From Elusimicrobiaceae bacterium (GTDB lineage Bacteria; Elusimicrobiota; Elusimicrobia; Elusimicrobiales; Elusimicrobiaceae), in contig JAFXUJ010000014.1 of NCBI GenBank assembly GCA_017525025.1, positions 186,001 to 250,000 on the forward strand: a stretch of 64,000 nt of DNA, given 5' to 3'. Each line of letters starts with the position of its first letter. Position 1 is the first letter of the stretch. Below the pieces are notes generated by a model. The model worked only from the letters and a program-made list of their open reading frames with translations, did not search any database and had not been told where the DNA came from. A program made the position numbers and the translations under genes. This document shows, in pieces, positions 9,701-17,704 of this stretch.

Positions 9701-9965
9701 CCTGGTTGACGGATTCTTCAATAATTTTGGTAACAGAAGTTTCAATTTCTTCCGGGCTGGCTCCGGGCAGAGTAGTTTGTACGAGCACATAGGGAATATC
9801 TATGTTCGGGAACATCCCCACGCCCATAGAAGAATAGGCCATAAGCCCGATTACCACCACTGAAAGACACATCATGATGGTGGTTACCGGGCGGCGGATA
9901 AAAATAGCTGTAAAGCCCGTTCCGTGTTTAAAAGGCGTAGACGTTTGTTGTTTTTCTTCTGCCAT
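6777..9965 (-). CDS. RND multidrug efflux transporter (AcrB/HAE1 family)
   Basis: The 1062-residue length is typical of the hydrophobe/amphiphile efflux RND family. TM1 sits at about 20-44 (RRPVTTIMMCLSVVVIGLM), followed by a porter domain starting FPNIDIPYVLV. The proton-relay aspartates are intact in TM4 (VAVGIVIDDAIVMLEN). A second RND half begins with NWSIHHRKIMVGLACLC. The C-terminal GIFMLIGVVSKNAILQTDY and RLRPILMTTLTLIVGVAPM blocks are also family signatures. It should sit in the inner membrane as a trimer and pump drugs, bile salts or lipids out through the adaptor and TolC protein encoded just upstream. It starts two bases after the adaptor stop. Confidence 0.95.
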   Translation of the reverse strand: MAEEKQQTSTPFKHGTGFTAIFIRRPVTTIMMCLSVVVIGLMAYSSMGVGMFPNIDIPYVLVQTTLPGASPEEIETSVTKIIEESVNQVEGIDEIKSQSMESASLVSIKFKMDKDGAVAAQEVRDKVELVKNELPQGTEVPVVQKINVDAMAVINVIVSGDRDIIELTEIAKKKIKENIENIRGVGAVNIVGGREREIHITVNPLKLFSLNLPISDVAAALADQNVEIPGGRVEQVHQEFNLRILGRIEEVDSFNDIFIANRNGTSIKIADIGYAEDSGEYERESTFLNGRRSVTLEVTKQSGTNTLAVVEGIKEKLERIAPSLPQDISISLLMDQSGNINASVHSVLEHLILGGFLAGIMVLIFMGSLRSTFIAFLAMPISIIGSFIFMKMSGFTIDTMTLLGLLVAVGIVIDDAIVMLENIFRHMEKYNKSAKQAAFDGSHEITSTVIATTLSILVIFLPLAYMDGMVGRIVRSYGMTVVFAIALSGIVALTLTPMLCAKMLKGGLAKTKMDEIVDGINKKLVDWYMPLLNWSIHHRKIMVGLACLCMFLLIPMVMRVGGEFFPTDDSGKIQISIEAPVGTSYTDTREILQQIERDVRRLPYVKDTLVAAGVSSSSFVSANPANKGYIRVEFEDREKRGGLTTAEYLKTVRELMKKYDGLKSNAYIASETPSSGAHELEYIISGPDIEKLGEYSQAMLDQLAKDPRFIDLDTSLDLSKPEYRVIINRDKAQNLGVKISQIASALRTMVGGEDDITKFKDGDELYNVRVRVAEEYRDTKEAISALMVPGKVNGKDQMFRLDAVAVVEEGTGPSQIDRHNRQRQVTVQANLNGIDMRSALQLVDKIYENLHAGVEYTGGSSGMAQEMGKMFSSFLMAFILAFFFKYMILAAQFESYTHPVAIIVSLPLTLPFAVLSLFLTGQSLNLYSLLGIFMLIGVVSKNAILQTDYTNQLRARGYGRTNAILQANRVRLRPILMTTLTLIVGVAPMLFSNSVGSEQRRSLAIVIVGGQALSLLVTLLMTPVTYILMDNLGDWINYKFKGIPYPEDKNQPHILSEVPQED

Positions 9966-9967
9966 AA

Positions 9968-10876
9968 TTATTTTTCCAATTCAATTTTGCTACCGTCTTT
10001 CAAACCGTAAGTAAACGCCAAAATGGTGTCCCCCGGTACCAAGCCTTCGGTAATTTCTAAATAATTACTATTCACAAAACCCGTTTTTACATTTCTGCGT
10101 ACCGCGGTTTTCCCGTCGGCAGAAGGCAAGAATACATACGTTTGTCCGTTGGCGGCATCCGTATACAAACTTTGTTTATTCACCGATACGGCCCCTTGTT
10201 TTTGAGCAAGCGTAATATCCACTTTGGCAAACATGCCCGATTTAAGTAATCCCTTGGTATTATCCGCATAAAATTCCACGGCAACCGAACGGCTGGAAGA
10301 ATCTACCACCGGGCTGATAATACGCAGTACAGCTTCAAACTCTTGGCCGGGAAGCGCATCTACCCGCAAGGTAGCAGTTTGGCCCTGATAAATTTCTCCT
10401 ATATACCGTTCCGGGATATCCACGGCAATACGGACTCTTTCCTGATTGACTACCAAGGCAATAGCGGTAGAACGGGTAACGTTGGCTCCCGGATCCAAAT
10501 ACACACGTCCGACAATCCCCGTGATGGTAGACGGTACTACAACCGGTTCGTATACGGCCCCGACTTCATCACGTTCAATGAGCGAAACGGTTTGGTTCTT
10601 GTTTACTTTGTCCCCTTCCCGCAACAAATTGCGCAGGAGCTTTCCTTCCACGCGCGGATAAAGCGTCGCTTCTTCCAGGGCTTTAATACTACCAGACATC
10701 AAAAGTTCATGCTTTAAATCACGCTTTTGCACCTGTTCCGTTTTTACCAAAAATACATCCCGGGCCACAACGTCCAGCGGGCCTTTGCTTTTGGGTTTAA
10801 AAATAACCATCAAAACCAAGATAAAAAGAGCAATAATAACTGCCCAAATAATTCTGTTTTTTGTTTTCTTTTTCAT
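9968..10876 (-). CDS. RND periplasmic adaptor (membrane fusion protein)
   Basis: This 302-residue protein has an N-terminal membrane anchor (about 8-26) and no lipobox. It then shows the HlyD/AcrA-type lipoyl fold (SGSIKALEEATLYPRVEG, LLREGDKVNKNQTVSLIE) and beta-barrel segments (VRIAVDIPERYIGEIYQGQ). The hairpin between the lipoyl halves is very short, so it is smaller than AcrA (about 400 residues). Adaptors bridge the RND pump to the TolC channel in the periplasm. It lies in the tetR-tolC-adaptor-pump operon with gaps of one and two bases. Confidence 0.93.
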   Translation of the reverse strand: MKKKTKNRIIWAVIIALFILVLMVIFKPKSKGPLDVVARDVFLVKTEQVQKRDLKHELLMSGSIKALEEATLYPRVEGKLLRNLLREGDKVNKNQTVSLIERDEVGAVYEPVVVPSTITGIVGRVYLDPGANVTRSTAIALVVNQERVRIAVDIPERYIGEIYQGQTATLRVDALPGQEFEAVLRIISPVVDSSSRSVAVEFYADNTKGLLKSGMFAKVDITLAQKQGAVSVNKQSLYTDAANGQTYVFLPSADGKTAVRRNVKTGFVNSNYLEITEGLVPGDTILAFTYGLKDGSKIELEK

Positions 10877-10877
10877 G

Positions 10878-12254
10878 TTAATTAACCTCTGTACCTACAG
10901 CAAATTTTAAATCGGCCAGGGCAGTTGCCCCGTCGTACACAGCTTGTACATACTGCAAATCGGATTGGTTTACATTGGCCGTAGCGTCATTGAGCTCCAA
11001 TTGGCTGGCCAAACCGGCGCGATAACGTTTCATTTGTGCCGTTAAATTTTTACGGGCTTGATCCACCACGCCTTTGGTGGCTTCAATACGGGTGCGGGCT
11101 TCTTCTAAGTTGAGCCAGGCATCTTTCACTTGGATACGTGCATTTTTAAGAGCATTTTGATAATTGGTCATTTGTTGTTCGTATTCAAGTTCTTTTTGCG
11201 TCACCTGCGATGACACCTTTCCCCCCTCAAAAAGCGGCAAGCTAAATTGTACACCCGCGTTGGAAGACCAATAATAGTCGGTATGGTGTTGCGGTAAGCC
11301 GTTTTCCGTAGCGGCATTATAGGTGTAATCGCCAAATAAAGCCAACGTGGGCATATGCCCCGAGCGGACAATTTTTACCTGATAATACGCTGCATCTGCC
11401 GCCAACTTGGCCAGCTTTAACTCCGGCCGGTTTTCTATCGCCCGTTTATACAATTCTTCCAACGGTTCCGTTTTGGGTAAAAGCATATCTTCCGGCGTCC
11501 AGGTTAAGTATAATTTATCCTCCGGATCGCGGTTTAAAATTTGGCGCAAATACAAATTACCCAGTTCAAAATTCTTTTTAGCTTGCAAGACGAGGGGTTC
11601 AATATTTTCCACTTTTACTTTTTGGTTTAATACATCTAAGTTGCTGGCCAACCCTTGTTTATATTTAGCCCGCGCTTCGGCCAAGTGTTGTTTGGCAATA
11701 CTTAAATATTCTTCTTGTACGCGGATTAGTGCCGAGGCGTAAATGACGTCGTAGCAAAATTTTACCACGTCGCGCGCAACAGACTGTTGCACATTCCATA
11801 GATTATAAACGCCCGTCTCGCGCCCGACTTTAGCCAAACGCACCGAATTACGCACCTGCCCGCCGGACCATAGTACATAAGAAGCATTGAGCCCGGCTTT
11901 ATACGTATTATTCTGCCCGATTTCCATCATGCCGCTACCCATCGGGCTACCGCTACCCAGCACAATTTTGCTTTTTTTGAGCGCGCGCGTGTAAGTAGCA
12001 TCTAATGATAACGACGGATAATAATTGGAACGAGCCGCCGTTAACTGTGATTCATAAATCTCTTTTGTTTTTTGCGCATTAACCACTTGGAAATTATCCG
12101 ACAAAGCCCGCGATACTGCCTGTTTAATCGTAATGCGTTCTCCGCCTATTTCCGCACGATCGGCAAATAACTCCCGGGCACTTTGGTCCACGTTGGCCCC
12201 AAAGGCAACTTGCCCTAAAAATAACGATAAAAGTAAAACAAGTCCTTTCTTCAT
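10878..12254 (-). CDS. TolC-family outer-membrane efflux channel
   Basis: A 458-residue protein with a signal peptide (MKKGLVLLLSLFLGQVAFG-A). The repeated long-helix pattern of outer membrane efflux proteins follows: two halves, each starting with an ALxxNxxL-like segment (ITIKQAVSRALSDNFQV; LYKRAIENRPELKLAKLAAD) and each containing a coiled-coil hairpin. It should form the trimeric outer-membrane channel of the pump encoded next to it. The order regulator-channel-adaptor-pump indicates a complete tripartite exporter. Confidence 0.94.
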   Translation of the reverse strand: MKKGLVLLLSLFLGQVAFGANVDQSARELFADRAEIGGERITIKQAVSRALSDNFQVVNAQKTKEIYESQLTAARSNYYPSLSLDATYTRALKKSKIVLGSGSPMGSGMMEIGQNNTYKAGLNASYVLWSGGQVRNSVRLAKVGRETGVYNLWNVQQSVARDVVKFCYDVIYASALIRVQEEYLSIAKQHLAEARAKYKQGLASNLDVLNQKVKVENIEPLVLQAKKNFELGNLYLRQILNRDPEDKLYLTWTPEDMLLPKTEPLEELYKRAIENRPELKLAKLAADAAYYQVKIVRSGHMPTLALFGDYTYNAATENGLPQHHTDYYWSSNAGVQFSLPLFEGGKVSSQVTQKELEYEQQMTNYQNALKNARIQVKDAWLNLEEARTRIEATKGVVDQARKNLTAQMKRYRAGLASQLELNDATANVNQSDLQYVQAVYDGATALADLKFAVGTEVN

Positions 12255-12258
12255 AATT

Positions 12259-12924
12259 CTATTTCTTTCCCTTATAATAAGCTTTAATACCTAAAAGCAT
12301 AATATGTACCAAACGGTCTAAACGCTCTTGCGTGTATTCCTGATGCAAGTACGGCTTATCAATCCATGTGTCCAAATGTTGGTGGAAGTAAGCATTTAAC
12401 ATCATCCCGGCCGATAAAGCCGCCATGACCACCCGCATATCGTTAATAGCCGCAGCAGGCCATTTTTCTTTGACGGCCTTCTCTTGCAACAAGCGCTGCA
12501 AAACCACATGCGGATCGGTACTTTTACGGCGAGACAGGGCTTTGGCAGAGGGCCCCAGCGAATAAGCCAACATTTGAATTACAAAACGCGAACGGGCACT
12601 GTTTTCCGCAAAAAACCGCCGCTGGATTTGGCATGCTTGCTTAATGACTTCTTCCATGCCGTGAGCCGTATTTTGCAAGTTGGATAATTTTTGCCCAAAG
12701 CCCTCGGTATATTCTTCAATAATACTACTACACAGATCTTCTTTATTTTTGAAATAGTAATAAAGTACCGGTTTGGTAACTTTTAATTTCTGGGCAATTT
12801 CGCGCATGGACACATTATCAAGCCCTTTTTGGGCCATCAGTTCGAACGCCTTCTCTTTGATGGTTTGGCGCATTTGTTCTTCGTGCGAAACAGATTTTTT
12901 AGAAACACGTTTGGGTGTTGCCAT
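12259..12924 (-). CDS. TetR/AcrR-family repressor of the efflux operon
   Basis: The 221-residue protein has the TetR helix-turn-helix in its first 65 residues (VSMREIAQKLKVTKPVLYYYFKNKEDL). A variable ligand-binding C-terminal domain follows. It is the first gene of the operon, five bases before tolC. A near-perfect palindrome lies directly over its own transcription start, so it most likely represses itself and the pump until a substrate binds. The ligand cannot be read from the sequence. Confidence 0.94.
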   Translation of the reverse strand: MATPKRVSKKSVSHEEQMRQTIKEKAFELMAQKGLDNVSMREIAQKLKVTKPVLYYYFKNKEDLCSSIIEEYTEGFGQKLSNLQNTAHGMEEVIKQACQIQRRFFAENSARSRFVIQMLAYSLGPSAKALSRRKSTDPHVVLQRLLQEKAVKEKWPAAAINDMRVVMAALSAGMMLNAYFHQHLDTWIDKPYLHQEYTQERLDRLVHIMLLGIKAYYKGKK

Positions 12925-12930
12925 AAATTT

Positions 12931-12946
12931 TACCTACCGGTAAGTA
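12931..12946. promoter_or_regulatory. Operator palindrome for the TetR regulator
   Basis: TACCTACCGGTAAGTA has a perfect 8-base core (TACCGGTA); only one symmetric pair mismatches over 16 bases. It sits just downstream of the -10 box and upstream of the regulator's ATG, where a bound dimer would block transcription initiation. TACCGGTA-centred sites are typical of TetR regulators of efflux pumps. Confidence 0.78.
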
Positions 12947-12947
12947 T

Positions 12948-12976
12948 ATTATACCAAATAATTTTAAATTTTCCAA
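12948..12976 (-). promoter_or_regulatory. Promoter of the tetR-tolC-adaptor-RND operon
   Basis: On the minus strand, TTGGAA (12976-12971) and TATAAT (12953-12948) are 17 bases apart. The -10 is also of the extended type (TTTGGTATAAT). This is the most complete sigma-70-type promoter in the window. Confidence 0.85.
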
Positions 12977-13011
12977 CCGCTTTTTGGAACTACCAAGGGG
13001 AAAGAACAGGT

Positions 13012-13464
13012 TTATTCGTCAGTAAGGGATGTTTCGGGCACGTCCGCCGGGGGCATATGCAAAGAGGCCATCAACATATCCACTAAACGAATATCGCTGG
13101 GATATTGCACCAATTCGTGTGCTTTTAAAAGGGACACCCAACGTATAGCTAAAATCTCGGAAGCATCGTGTTTGCCAATGCGGCCCAGTTTTTTCATGAG
13201 GTACCATTGCACCACTTTTTTGATGTAATTGCCTTGAAAAGTAAAAGCATACCGCACCCGGATCATCGGGCGGATAATAACAGCTTTGTATCCGGTTTCT
13301 TCTAATACTTCACGCAAAGCGGCTTGCCGGGGGGTTTCGCCGGCTTCAATATGGCCTTTGGGGAATGTCCAAATCTTTTTCCCCTTCATATTTTTGACTT
13401 GGACTAAAAGCACTTTTCGCCCGTCCAAAATCACGCCACCGCAAGAAAATTCGGAAACGATCAT
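13012..13464 (-). CDS. NUDIX hydrolase
   Basis: The 150-residue protein carries an exact Nudix box, G-x5-E-x7-R-E-x-x-E-E-x-G, at about residues 37-59 (GHIEAGETPRQAALREVLEE followed by TGY). The preceding WTFPKGH segment resembles diadenosine-polyphosphate and mutT-like hydrolases. It would cleave a nucleoside diphosphate linked to some group X; the substrate is not evident. Its start overlaps the gatA stop by four bases, so it is the last gene of gatC-gatA-nudix. Confidence 0.92.
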   Translation of the reverse strand: MIVSEFSCGGVILDGRKVLLVQVKNMKGKKIWTFPKGHIEAGETPRQAALREVLEETGYKAVIIRPMIRVRYAFTFQGNYIKKVVQWYLMKKLGRIGKHDASEILAIRWVSLLKAHELVQYPSDIRLVDMLMASLHMPPADVPETSLTDE

Positions 13465-14876
13465 ATACTTTTCTCTAATTGATAAGCTGCTTGAAGGATT
13501 TTTCCCTCTTGCAAAATGGGCCCGTAAAACTGCACCCCTACCGGCAAATTCTTTTTATCCTTGCCGAAAGGCACGCTAATACCGGCTAATCCCCCGATAT
13601 TGCCCGGGCAAGTGTATAAATCAGCTAAGTAGAGCGAAATGGGACTTTTGCCCCCTTTGCCCAACCGAAAAGCCGTAACCGGTGAGGTGGGCGTCAAAAG
13701 CACATCCACCTGCTCAAATACTTTTTTAAAATCTTGGCGGATAAGTTCACGTACTTTCATGGCTTTTAAGAAACATTCTTCATAACGTTTAGACGTCAAC
13801 GCATATGTACCGATAATAATACGTTTTTTAACTTCCAAACCGAACGGCGCGCGGGAATTTTCGTAATAAGCATTCAAATCCGGGGCGGTTTGGTCGGCAT
13901 ATCCGTAACGGATTCCGTCGTAGCGGCCCAGGTTGGAGCTTGCTTCGGCACTGGTAATGATGTAATACACCGCGGCTGAATATTTGGCAAACGGTACATC
14001 TACTTCCATAACCTCGGCCCCGAGCTTTTTAAGTTGTTCGGCCGCGGCCAATAAACGCGCTTTAATATCTTCATATAAACCATCCAAAAATCCCTTGGGG
14101 AGGCCTACTTTAAGCCCTTTTAGATTTTGGGAAATTTGTTGGGTATAAGCCGGAACAGGGGCCTCTAGCGACGTGGAATCATGCACATCTTTACCGGATA
14201 AAACTTCTAATGCCAAAGCGGTATCTTTTACATTAGCGGCAAGCACCCCCACCTGATCGGCACTGGACGCAAAGGCAATCACACCATAGCGCGAGATGCG
14301 TCCGTACCCGGGTTTCATCCCTACCACACCGCAAAAGCTGGCCGGTTGGCGGACTGAACCGCCCGTATCCGTACCCAAGGCAAGCGGCACCATACCGGCA
14401 GCCACGGCCGCCGCACTCCCGCCGGAACTTCCGCCGGGCACACGCTCAATATCTACCGGGTTTTTGACCGGTCCGTACACCGAGGTCCGGTTGGTGCTTC
14501 CCATAGCGAACTCATCCATATTTGTCCGGCCAAGAATGACGGCATCGGCCGCCAGCAATCTTTCTACAACGGTAGAGGTATATGGGGCCACGTAATTAGC
14601 CAGCATTTTAGAACAGCAAGTTGCTTTATGCCCCTTATATAAAATGTTATCTTTAATCGCCACCGGTACTCCGGCAAGCGGGCCGAGTTTTTCACCCCGG
14701 GCACGTTTTTGATCTACCGCCTTGGCTTGCGCCAGAGCATCTTTTTCAAATACTTCCACAAAAGCGTTGATCGTGGGATTTTTTTGTGCAATTACGGCCA
14801 AAGATTCCTTGACGATTTGTTCGGCCGTTTTTTCCCCGTTGTTAATGGCGGATACAATTTGTTCAATGGTCATCAT
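13461..14876 (-). CDS. gatA: Asp/Glu-tRNA amidotransferase subunit A
   Basis: The 471-residue amidase-signature protein has the Ser-cisSer-Lys triad in recognisable blocks: the Lys in PVAIKDNI (about residue 74), then RVPGGSSGGSAAAVAAG and LGTDTGGSVRQPASFCG. GatA releases ammonia from glutamine so that GatB can convert Glu-tRNA-Gln or Asp-tRNA-Asn to the amidated forms. It starts one base after gatC. GatB is not in the window and must be encoded elsewhere. Confidence 0.97.
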   Translation of the reverse strand: MMTIEQIVSAINNGEKTAEQIVKESLAVIAQKNPTINAFVEVFEKDALAQAKAVDQKRARGEKLGPLAGVPVAIKDNILYKGHKATCCSKMLANYVAPYTSTVVERLLAADAVILGRTNMDEFAMGSTNRTSVYGPVKNPVDIERVPGGSSGGSAAAVAAGMVPLALGTDTGGSVRQPASFCGVVGMKPGYGRISRYGVIAFASSADQVGVLAANVKDTALALEVLSGKDVHDSTSLEAPVPAYTQQISQNLKGLKVGLPKGFLDGLYEDIKARLLAAAEQLKKLGAEVMEVDVPFAKYSAAVYYIITSAEASSNLGRYDGIRYGYADQTAPDLNAYYENSRAPFGLEVKKRIIIGTYALTSKRYEECFLKAMKVRELIRQDFKKVFEQVDVLLTPTSPVTAFRLGKGGKSPISLYLADLYTCPGNIGGLAGISVPFGKDKKNLPVGVQFYGPILQEGKILQAAYQLEKSI

Positions 14877-14877
14877 T

Positions 14878-15159
14878 TTAAAGCACCTTCTTTACCTTGG
14901 CGCAATCCGCCTCTTGGTCAGTAAATGTGTTACGCAACTGCTCTGCACGGGCCGAATCACTGATCGGTTCATCCGGACGAATATGGGCCGCCAAATTGAC
15001 ATTGGTTAGCTTAACCCCATCTGTATTGACGGCGGAAAGCTCGTCTACCCAGGTAAACAGCTCTTTTAATTGGTCTTCGTAGATGGTGGCTTCTTCGTCG
15101 CTGACTTTCATTTTGGCCAGTTTTGCCGCCAATTCTACATCTTGTTTTGTAATGGACAT
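14878..15159 (-). CDS. gatC: Asp/Glu-tRNA amidotransferase subunit C
   Basis: The 93-residue protein matches GatC in size and pattern (VELAAKLAKMKVSDEEATIY, the LKELFTWVDELSAVNTDGV segment, then IRPDEP). GatC is the small belt that holds GatA to GatB. A GGAG ribosome site precedes it, and an AT-rich stretch (about 15178-15192) upstream could hold its promoter, although it may also be read from the helicase gene. Confidence 0.95.
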   Translation of the reverse strand: MSITKQDVELAAKLAKMKVSDEEATIYEDQLKELFTWVDELSAVNTDGVKLTNVNLAAHIRPDEPISDSARAEQLRNTFTDQEADCAKVKKVL

Positions 15160-15209
15160 AAAAGGCTCCTTAAAATCTATTTTATATAATATGCGAACTA
15201 TTTGTTAAG

Positions 15210-17660
15210 TTACAAAATTTCCAGCGGCGCAAATTTTAACATAAAAGTGCGGCGCGTACCGTTACCAAATAGCACCGTAATTTTAGCACTCTCGCCACTG
15301 CCCGCAATCTGCACGATTTTTCCTTGCCCGAATACTCCGTGCTTTACGAGTCCCCCCACCGCTACACCATCCGCATTTTTTTCGGCGGGTTTAGTGGGCT
15401 CCGGCGCAAGAGGAACAGCCCCGGGGACGCGGCGCGGATCGGATAAACTATAACCGGACGGCTTGGGGGCGCCATATAACGCACCTACGCCGGAAGTCCG
15501 TTCATACGAAGAGGCAGCATAATCCAAATTATCGTCATCTGTAATCTCATAACCGTATTCGTCGTATCTTTTTTGAAAACGGCTTTTACGTGCGTAACCT
15601 TCAAACCCCTCACTGTATTGGCGTTTACGCTGGGTAAAGCGCTCGTAATTCCCGCCGGAATAACCGCTATTTCCGCCCCAGGCAAAACGCGGGCGCGGCG
15701 CGGTTTCTTGTACCGCGTTTTCATCCAACAAATCGCTTTCAAACAAAAAGCGTGAAGGCAAATTTTCTTGTAACTGCCCAAACTTACGACGCGTTTGCGC
15801 GTACGTTAAAAATAATTTCTTGCGGGCACGCGTCATGGCTACGTAACAAAGACGGCGCTCTTCTTCCAAATCGTCCTCGTTGTCGCACCCGATGGGGAAT
15901 AAATTTTCCTCAAGTCCCGTAACAAACACATTATCAAATTCAAGCCCCTTGGCCAGGTGCACCGTCATAAGTGTAACCGCGCCGGATTCATCTGCCTGCG
16001 TTTCGTCATCACCGGATAAAAGAGAAATCTCTTGTAAGAAGTCCGCTACCGACGGTTCTTTCTCTCCCTTTTCGCACCGCTCTTCATATTCTTTCACGGC
16101 GTTAATTAGAGCGTCTAAGTTTTGCAGGCGGGATTCGGCCTCCGGGTCTTTTTCCATTTCCGCTTTAACCGCATCCATATAGCCGGATTCCACTAAAATT
16201 TTATGGAAGATATCCGTCGGGGCTGTGAACAACATTTCCCCACGCCATTTTTCAAACAGTTGCACCAACTTAATAGCCGCCTTTACCGCAGCCGAACTGA
16301 GCCCCGGCACATACGCCGCGTTTTTGAGTGCGTCATATAATGATATTTGTTTTTCTTGTGCATGGGCCACCAGATGTTCCTGCGCCACCTTGCCTAGCCC
16401 GCGCGTAGGCGTGTTGATAATGCGTAGCAAACTCACGTCATCAGACGGGTTAATGAGCATGCGAGCATAACACATTACATCCTTAATTTCTTTACGGTCG
16501 TAAAACCGCACGGTACCGATTAGGCGGTACGGAATTTGATAACGCCGAAACGCATCTTCAAAACTGCGGCTTTGCGCGTTGGTACGGTAAAAAACGGCAA
16601 TATCTCTCAGGCTGGCCCCTTCGGTTTCCACAAGCGCCTTAATGTTTTGGCTGACCCAGCGCGCTTCGCGCCCTTCGCTTTCCAATTGGCGCACTTCAAT
16701 AGGATCGCCGGAGTCTTTATCCGTAAATAAATTTTTCTCTTTGCGTTGTTTATTTTTACAAATAAGTTTATTAGATGCGTCCAAAATTACCTTGGTGGAA
16801 CGGTAGTTTTGCTCCAAGGTAATAATCTTGGCGTCTTTGAAATCTTTTTCAAACTCCAAGATATTGCGAATGTTCGCTCCGCGCCAGGAATAGATACTTT
16901 GGTCCGGATCTCCCACCACACACAGTTTGCGGTGGACGGATGCGAGCATTTTGGTAATTAAGTATTGGGTACGGTTGGTGTCCTGATACTCATCCACCAG
17001 GATGTATTGGAAAAACGACTGATAATAACTACGGATGTCTTCGTGGTCGCGCAAAAGGACAGCGGTTTTAACAAGCAAATCCCCAAAATCCAGCGCGCCG
17101 GCCTCTTTTAATTTTTGCTCGTAGCGACGGTAAATTTCCGCGGTGCGGATTTTACCGTCCAAGCCGGAAGCGGTGGCCGATTGCATGAGCGTATCGGGCG
17201 AAATCATATCGTCTTTAGCACGGGAAATCGCGCTGACAATTTGGTTGACCTCTTTTTTGGGCTCTTTCACTCCCATTTGCTCCAGTAGCATAGTAACTAC
17301 CTTTTTTTGGTCGTTGTCATCATAAATAGCAAAATCTTTGCTGAGCCCTAAGACGCCCGCATGCTGGCGTAAAATGCGCACGCCAAACGAGTGAAAGGTA
17401 TGTATCCACACGCGCCGCGCATTACCGGGAACGAGTTGTTCCACACGCTCGCGCATCTCGCCCGCGGCCTTGTTGGTAAACGTAACCGCCAAAATGCGCG
17501 ACGGATTGTAACCGTCCGCAATCAACTTGGCAATTTTGGTGGTTAAGGTTTTCGTTTTCCCCGTTCCGGCACCGGCCACAATAAGGCACGGCCCGCCGTC
17601 GTAATTTACGGCAGCGAGTTGCTGGGGGTTAAGAGAATTTAAAGCTTCTTGTAACGTCAC
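15210..17660 (-). CDS. pcrA: UvrD/PcrA-type ATP-dependent DNA helicase
   Basis: The 816-residue superfamily 1 helicase shows NPQQLAAVNY (Q motif), Walker A AGAGTGKT (about 29-36), FTNKAAGEMRERV, LVDEYQDTN (motif II, about 226), GDPDQSIYSWRGA, LEQNYRST, VTLMTVHLAKGLEFDNVFV and VAMTRARKKLFL. The C-terminal tail ends in a Tudor-like segment (VGGLVKHGVFGQGKIV), as in PcrA. It unwinds DNA in 3'-5' direction during repair and clears replication conflicts. I take the GTG at 17660 as the start because AAGGAAG lies just upstream. Confidence 0.95.
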   Translation of the reverse strand: MTLQEALNSLNPQQLAAVNYDGGPCLIVAGAGTGKTKTLTTKIAKLIADGYNPSRILAVTFTNKAAGEMRERVEQLVPGNARRVWIHTFHSFGVRILRQHAGVLGLSKDFAIYDDNDQKKVVTMLLEQMGVKEPKKEVNQIVSAISRAKDDMISPDTLMQSATASGLDGKIRTAEIYRRYEQKLKEAGALDFGDLLVKTAVLLRDHEDIRSYYQSFFQYILVDEYQDTNRTQYLITKMLASVHRKLCVVGDPDQSIYSWRGANIRNILEFEKDFKDAKIITLEQNYRSTKVILDASNKLICKNKQRKEKNLFTDKDSGDPIEVRQLESEGREARWVSQNIKALVETEGASLRDIAVFYRTNAQSRSFEDAFRRYQIPYRLIGTVRFYDRKEIKDVMCYARMLINPSDDVSLLRIINTPTRGLGKVAQEHLVAHAQEKQISLYDALKNAAYVPGLSSAAVKAAIKLVQLFEKWRGEMLFTAPTDIFHKILVESGYMDAVKAEMEKDPEAESRLQNLDALINAVKEYEERCEKGEKEPSVADFLQEISLLSGDDETQADESGAVTLMTVHLAKGLEFDNVFVTGLEENLFPIGCDNEDDLEEERRLCYVAMTRARKKLFLTYAQTRRKFGQLQENLPSRFLFESDLLDENAVQETAPRPRFAWGGNSGYSGGNYERFTQRKRQYSEGFEGYARKSRFQKRYDEYGYEITDDDNLDYAASSYERTSGVGALYGAPKPSGYSLSDPRRVPGAVPLAPEPTKPAEKNADGVAVGGLVKHGVFGQGKIVQIAGSGESAKITVLFGNGTRRTFMLKFAPLEIL

Positions 17661-17704
17661 AACTATCTTCCTTCTTTATGTATATAATTTTATTATTTTT
17701 GTTG

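Noticed and set aside
9163-9792. A 209-codon open frame antisense to the RND pump gene
   Set aside because: Its low-complexity Ser/Thr/Ile-rich product is the mirror of a strongly conserved pump sequence; it has no ribosome site or family likeness.
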